A stretch of 9,356 nt of DNA from Chromatiaceae bacterium (GTDB lineage: Bacteria > Pseudomonadota > Gammaproteobacteria > Chromatiales > Chromatiaceae), in the NCBI GenBank assembly GCA_012962365.1, contig DTXR01000721.1, forward strand, positions 1 to 9,356, read 5' to 3'. This document shows positions 6,232-9,356 of the stretch, one piece after another. The stretch's first letter is position 1. The number at the start of each line of letters is the position of its first letter. The notes beneath the pieces were generated by a model. That model saw only the letters and a program-made list of their open reading frames with translations, made no database searches and had not been told where the DNA came from. The translations under genes and the position numbers were made by a program.

Positions 6232-7181
6232 AAACCCGCTGCCCCAATTGCAAGCTGATCTACAACATCCGCTCATCTGCCCTGAAAAAAGCAGACTTCA
6301 AGGTGGTCTGCAGTGAATGTCATCATGTCTTTACCGTCAAGGGCAGCCCCGCCGCTCCCGATGACTCACTCAAGCTCTCCAAGGCAGCAGATGCAGATAT
6401 CCAGATCGATGACCTGCAGCCCGATTCGGAAATGCAGGAATTGCTGGTGCAATTGCAGGACTCCGTTGAAAAGCAGGAAAACCGGCAGCGGAGCAAGCCT
6501 GATCCGGAAGACAGGGAAACAGGCGGCACGCCGGATCGGGCCCAGAACGCATCAGCAGAAGAAGAAAGCAGCGGCAGTGAATTACCCGATACCCAGCCCC
6601 TTGAAGACACGCTTACAAAGAAGCCGCCGGAAAAACCCGTCGACAAAGACCAAACAGAAGCCGGGGAAGAAATACCTTTCACACCGGAGCTTACCCCACC
6701 GAAAAAAACACTCTCCGCGCTCGCTTTTCTTTCGGTGATCATCCTGTTGTCTGCCGCCCTGCTGCAAATAGCCTGGATCGAACGGGATCGGCTCCTTGAA
6801 CACCCTCGACTGCGAAGTGCAGCCGAGACGGCCTGCTCCCGCATCGGCTGCACCCTGCCCCCATCAGAAAAGCAGATTCCGGCATTCAGCGTGCTGGATC
6901 GTGCCCTGACTGCTGACGAAACCCACCCCGGAGCTTATCGGCTGGATATCCTGCTGCGCAACGACAGCAAAGCACCCCAGAAACTCCCTGCGCTGCAATT
7001 GAGCCTGATGGATCACCTGCAGGAAACATTTGCCCGGCGCACCTTTGCGCCACGGCTGTACGCCACCGATGCAGACAGCTCGATAGGAGCGGGCGAACTT
7101 CTGGAAATACATTTGCTGCTCCTGCCATCCCGGAAGGCTATATCGGGTTTTGAGCTGGATTTCATACCGGCAGACTCCTGA
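6228..7181 (+). CDS. Zinc-ribbon and DUF3426 single-pass membrane protein
   Basis: This 317-residue protein starts with an MJ0042-type zinc ribbon: CPNC (C5, C8) and CSEC (C28, C31) should hold one zinc ion. A low-complexity, strongly charged Glu/Asp/Lys/Pro/Ser stretch (about 40-160) follows, probably disordered. One membrane segment lies at about 162-182, and the C-terminal domain (183-317) matches DUF3426 in pattern, with the paired cysteines C203 and C208 in ACSRIGCTLPP. The ribbon should be cytoplasmic and DUF3426 periplasmic, an inference from topology. The function is unknown. The gene is usually found between prmA and dusB in pseudomonads and relatives, as here. It starts by ATGA overlap with prmA and ends in TGATG with dusB. 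Confidence 0.9.
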   Translation: MKTRCPNCKLIYNIRSSALKKADFKVVCSECHHVFTVKGSPAAPDDSLKLSKAADADIQIDDLQPDSEMQELLVQLQDSVEKQENRQRSKPDPEDRETGGTPDRAQNASAEEESSGSELPDTQPLEDTLTKKPPEKPVDKDQTEAGEEIPFTPELTPPKKTLSALAFLSVIILLSAALLQIAWIERDRLLEHPRLRSAAETACSRIGCTLPPSEKQIPAFSVLDRALTADETHPGAYRLDILLRNDSKAPQKLPALQLSLMDHLQETFARRTFAPRLYATDADSSIGAGELLEIHLLLLPSRKAISGFELDFIPADS

Positions 7182-8164
7182 TGAAGATCGACAACCTGCA
7201 ACTCACCGGCAACCTCATCCTCGCCCCCATGGCGGGCATCACCGACCTGCCCTTCCGCCGCCTGTGCCGACGCTTCGGCGCAGCTCTGGCGGTTTCCGAA
7301 ATGGTCAGCGCCGACACCAGCCTGTGGGGCAGCAGGAAAACCCAGACGCGCCTGCATCACGAAGGTGAAGACTCACCCATCGCGGTGCAGATCGTAGGTA
7401 CGGATCCCGAAAAACTTGCCCAGGCTGCTCGCATCAATGTGGATTTCGGGGCGGAGATTATCGACATCAATATGGGCTGCCCGGCAAAGAAAGTCTGCAA
7501 GGTGGCCGCCGGCTCTGCGCTGATGCGGGATGAAATCCTCGTCGGACAAATCCTGTCTGCCGTGGTGAACGCCGTGGACATTCCAGTAACCCTGAAAATG
7601 CGCACCGGCTGGGACAGGCAAAGCATCAATGCGCCCACCATCGCGAAAATTGCCGAGGATTGCGGCATCCGGATGCTGTCCGTGCATGGCCGCACCCGCG
7701 CCTGCAAATTCACCGGTGAAGCGGAGTACGAAACCATTCGTGAAGTAAAACAGACAGTTAGCATTCCAGTGGTTGCCAATGGCGACATTCGGGACGAAAA
7801 AAAGGCGAAACAGGTGCTGAAATTTACCGGCGCTGACGCTATCATGATAGGTCGTGCAGCACAGGGCAGGCCATGGATATTCCGCCGCATTGCCCACTAT
7901 CTCGCCACCGGCGAGCAGTTGCAGGAGCCGGAATCGCAGTGGATTGGGGATCTGCTGCTGGAGCACCTGGAAGCGCTGTACAGCCTGTATGGGCAGAGGC
8001 ATGGCGTACGCATCGCACGCAAGCATATCGCCTGGTACAGCAGGCATTTGCGGGGAGCCGCAAAATTTCGTCAGGAAATCAATCGGGTGGAAGAAACGAA
8101 AGGTCAGCATGACCTGATCAAAGCATTTTTTTATTGCCGGGAATCAAGGGAGAAGGCAGCGTGA
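7181..8164 (+). CDS. dusB: tRNA-dihydrouridine synthase B
   Basis: The 327-residue flavoprotein should reduce a uridine in the tRNA D-loop (position 17 in E. coli) using FMN and NADPH. Visible landmarks are the FMN-barrel start LILAPMAGITDLPFRRLC (12-29), VQIVGTDPEKLAQAA (69-83), INMGCPAKKVCKVAAGSALM with catalytic C100 at the E. coli DusB position, LKMRTGW (138-144) with the flavin-contacting Lys139, SVHGRTR (167-173), VANGDI (198-203), and the phosphate-binding GADAIMIGRAAQGRPW (217-232). The C-terminal helical tRNA-binding domain follows to the end. Synteny with fis supports DusB over DusA or DusC. The start shares one base with the upstream stop (TGATG) and lacks a clear Shine-Dalgarno, so it probably depends on coupled translation. 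Confidence 0.97.
   Translation: MKIDNLQLTGNLILAPMAGITDLPFRRLCRRFGAALAVSEMVSADTSLWGSRKTQTRLHHEGEDSPIAVQIVGTDPEKLAQAARINVDFGAEIIDINMGCPAKKVCKVAAGSALMRDEILVGQILSAVVNAVDIPVTLKMRTGWDRQSINAPTIAKIAEDCGIRMLSVHGRTRACKFTGEAEYETIREVKQTVSIPVVANGDIRDEKKAKQVLKFTGADAIMIGRAAQGRPWIFRRIAHYLATGEQLQEPESQWIGDLLLEHLEALYSLYGQRHGVRIARKHIAWYSRHLRGAAKFRQEINRVEETKGQHDLIKAFFYCRESREKAA
8147..8152 (+). promoter_or_regulatory. Ribosome binding site supporting a GTG start for fis
   Basis: The purine-rich run AAGGGAGAAGG (8146-8156) ends four bases before GTG at 8161; its AGGGAG core is eight bases away. That GTG overlaps the dusB stop as GTGA. This combination favours GTG 8161 over the TTG at 8134 and the ATG at 8188. Confidence 0.6.
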
Positions 8165-8454
8165 GTTTTGAGGATACGGGCAGCAGCATGAATGCCGAAA
8201 CGTTTATAGTAGAAAAACAATCCCGTGAAGAATCCCTGGGCGACTGCGTACGCGACGCCCTCAACAGCTATTTCGCTCAGCTCGACGGCCACGATGGTGC
8301 ACACAACCTGTTCCAGCTGGTCATGGAAGAAGTGGAACGCCCCCTGTTCCAGACGGTGATGGAACACACCCAAGGCAATCAGACCCGGGCCGCTGCCGTA
8401 CTGGGCATCAGCCGCAGCACCCTGCGCAAGAAACTGGCCCATTACGACATCTGA
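8161..8454 (+). CDS. fis: DNA-binding protein Fis
   Basis: From GTG 8161 the product has 97 residues, against 98 for E. coli Fis, the nucleoid-associated protein that bends DNA, activates rRNA promoters and assists site-specific inversion. The central dimerisation helices (about 22-70) contain SYFAQLDGHD and the C-terminal helix-turn-helix is NQTRAAAVLGISRSTLRKKL (73-92), nearly identical in pattern to E. coli [20 protein letters not shown]. The loop after the SYFAQL helix carries one extra residue compared with E. coli. Alternative starts are ATG 8188 (88 residues, dropping part of the N-terminal arm) and TTG 8134, deep inside dusB. Order dusB-fis is the classical arrangement. Expression is expected to follow the upstream cluster promoter, with translation coupled to dusB. 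Confidence 0.96.
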   Translation: MSFEDTGSSMNAETFIVEKQSREESLGDCVRDALNSYFAQLDGHDGAHNLFQLVMEEVERPLFQTVMEHTQGNQTRAAAVLGISRSTLRKKLAHYDI

Positions 8455-8503
8455 TCCTCCACAAGACGCTGCACAACGCCTGTTCTCCCTAAATCCAACT
8501 TTC

Positions 8504-8508
8504 AGGAA
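8504..8508 (+). promoter_or_regulatory. Ribosome binding site of purH
   Basis: AGGAA precedes the purH ATG (8517) by eight bases. The 62-base gap after fis (8455-8516) shows no hairpin followed by a T-run, so no intrinsic terminator separates the genes, and I see no convincing PurR-like operator or promoter in it. Confidence 0.65.
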
Positions 8509-8516
8509 TCCGCAAC

Positions 8517-9356
8517 ATGACCACCATTACCCGAGCCCTCATCAGTGTTTCAGACAAGGAAGGCGTGACCGAATTTGCCCAGGGACTGAGTCAGGCCGGG
8601 GTGGAGATCCTCTCCACCGGCGGCACCGCCAAACTTCTGGCTGACAACGGCATTCCTGTCATCGAAGTCAGCGACTACACCGGCTTCCCGGAAATGATGG
8701 ATGGCCGGGTGAAGACCCTGCACCCGAAGATCCACGGCGGCATACTCGGCCGCCGGGGCACGGACGATTCGACCATGGCCGAACACGGCATCGGCCCCAT
8801 CGACCTGGTAGCGGTGAATCTCTATCCCTTCGAAAGGACCATCGCCAACCCGGACTGCGACCTGGCCACAGCCATCGAGAACATCGACATCGGCGGCCCC
8901 ACCATGATCCGCGCCGCCGCCAAGAACCACAAGGATGTGGCCGTGGTGGTGGATCCTGCGGATTACGCCCTGATCCTGTCCGAGATGAAGAACAACGGCA
9001 ACGCCCTGAGCGACGATTTCCGTTTCCGCCTGGCGGTGAAAACCTTCGAGCATACCGCCCGCTACGATGGCGCCATCGCCAACTACCTGGGCGCCATCGG
9101 CGAGGACGGCGGGAAACAGGATTTCCCCAACACCATCAACCTCCAATACCGCCAGGTGCAGACCATGCGCTACGGCGAAAACCCCCATCAGAAGGCCGCC
9201 TTCTTCCGCGAGGACGATGTCAGTGAAGCCTGCATCGCCACCACCCGCCAACTCCAGGGCAAGGAACTGTCCTACAACAACATCGGCGACACGGATGCCG
9301 CCCTGGAATGCGTCAAACAATTTAACGAAGGCCCGGCCTGTGTCATCGTCAAACAC
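8517..9356 (+). CDS. purH: Bifunctional AICAR formyltransferase/IMP cyclohydrolase, 5' part
   Basis: The first 280 codons of a protein usually about 520 residues long are present; the rest lies beyond the window. PurH carries out the last two steps of IMP synthesis. The N-terminal IMP cyclohydrolase (MGS-like) domain shows [11 protein letters not shown] (6-16), STGGTAKLL (33-41), [16 protein letters not shown] (62-77), NLYPF (101-105) and [18 protein letters not shown] (120-137). The transformylase domain begins near residue 200 with RYGENPHQ (218-225) and [16 protein letters not shown] (247-262). The visible sequence stops exactly at VIVKH, the Lys-His of the catalytic KHxNPCG motif. Position after dusB-fis is the pattern seen in Pseudomonas, where purD follows. 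Confidence 0.97.
   Translation, partial: MTTITRALISVSDKEGVTEFAQGLSQAGVEILSTGGTAKLLADNGIPVIEVSDYTGFPEMMDGRVKTLHPKIHGGILGRRGTDDSTMAEHGIGPIDLVAVNLYPFERTIANPDCDLATAIENIDIGGPTMIRAAAKNHKDVAVVVDPADYALILSEMKNNGNALSDDFRFRLAVKTFEHTARYDGAIANYLGAIGEDGGKQDFPNTINLQYRQVQTMRYGENPHQKAAFFREDDVSEACIATTRQLQGKELSYNNIGDTDAALECVKQFNEGPACVIVKH

Noticed and set aside
5362..6276. A 304-codon open frame on the minus strand opposite prmA
   Set aside because: It is antisense to a clearly recognised PrmA, has a composition typical of a shadow frame (Gly, His and Gln rich) and no family motif.
8455..8516. Possible terminator or purine-repressor site between fis and purH
   Set aside because: No stem with a T-run and no good match to the palindromic PurR consensus could be found by eye.
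8550..9356. A 268-codon open frame on the minus strand opposite purH
   Set aside because: PurH motifs run through the plus strand without a break; the antisense frame is Val/Gly/His-rich low-information sequence caused by codon bias.
1..9356. Mobile element, CRISPR array, toxin-antitoxin or defence system
   Set aside because: Every long frame is a core metabolic, transport, signalling or housekeeping gene; no transposase, integrase, terminal inverted repeats or regular repeat-spacer pattern is visible.

Overview
The window looks like a chromosomal core segment of a gammaproteobacterium with roughly 55-60% GC by eye. Two signs point there: a hemC-hemD-...-hemX block, and the gene order prmA, zinc-ribbon/DUF3426 gene, dusB, fis, purH, which I know from Pseudomonas and other gammaproteobacteria. 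The order cannot be fixed from sequence alone; a sulfur-oxidiser or Chromatiales-like lineage is only a guess. I see no insertion sequence, phage gene, CRISPR array, tRNA or rRNA.

Left half (1-4834), all on the minus strand. A membrane-anchored diguanylate cyclase (4834-3638) lies upstream of hemC (3510-2578), hemD (2581-1814), a dicarboxylate/amino-acid:cation symporter (1817-582) and the 5' part of hemX (598 to beyond base 1). From hemC onward every junction overlaps (ATGA, ATGA, then 17 bases), so the four genes are probably one translationally coupled operon. The odd member is the symporter, which sits between hemD and hemX, genes that are normally adjacent. Its substrate-binding Arg and Asp residues suggest an acidic amino acid or related dicarboxylate. 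The 127-base gap before hemC holds a candidate promoter and three copies of CATGCCT.

The 85-base gap at 4835-4919 separates the cyclase from a divergent thioredoxin-like gene (4920-5279).

Right half (5353-9356), plus strand. prmA (ribosomal protein L11 methyltransferase), a zinc-ribbon/DUF3426 single-pass membrane protein, dusB (tRNA dihydrouridine synthase B) and fis follow one another with overlaps ATGA, TGATG and GTGA. purH then begins after a 62-base gap with its own Shine-Dalgarno and runs off the end of the window at the Lys-His pair of its transformylase domain. This block links translation-machinery modification, a growth-phase nucleoid regulator and purine synthesis.

I found no clearly undescribed system. 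The points most worth a second look are the symporter coupled into the heme operon, with an unusual residue at a normally conserved sodium-site Asn, and the repeated CATGCCT motif before hemC. No stretch above 300 bases lacks a gene.
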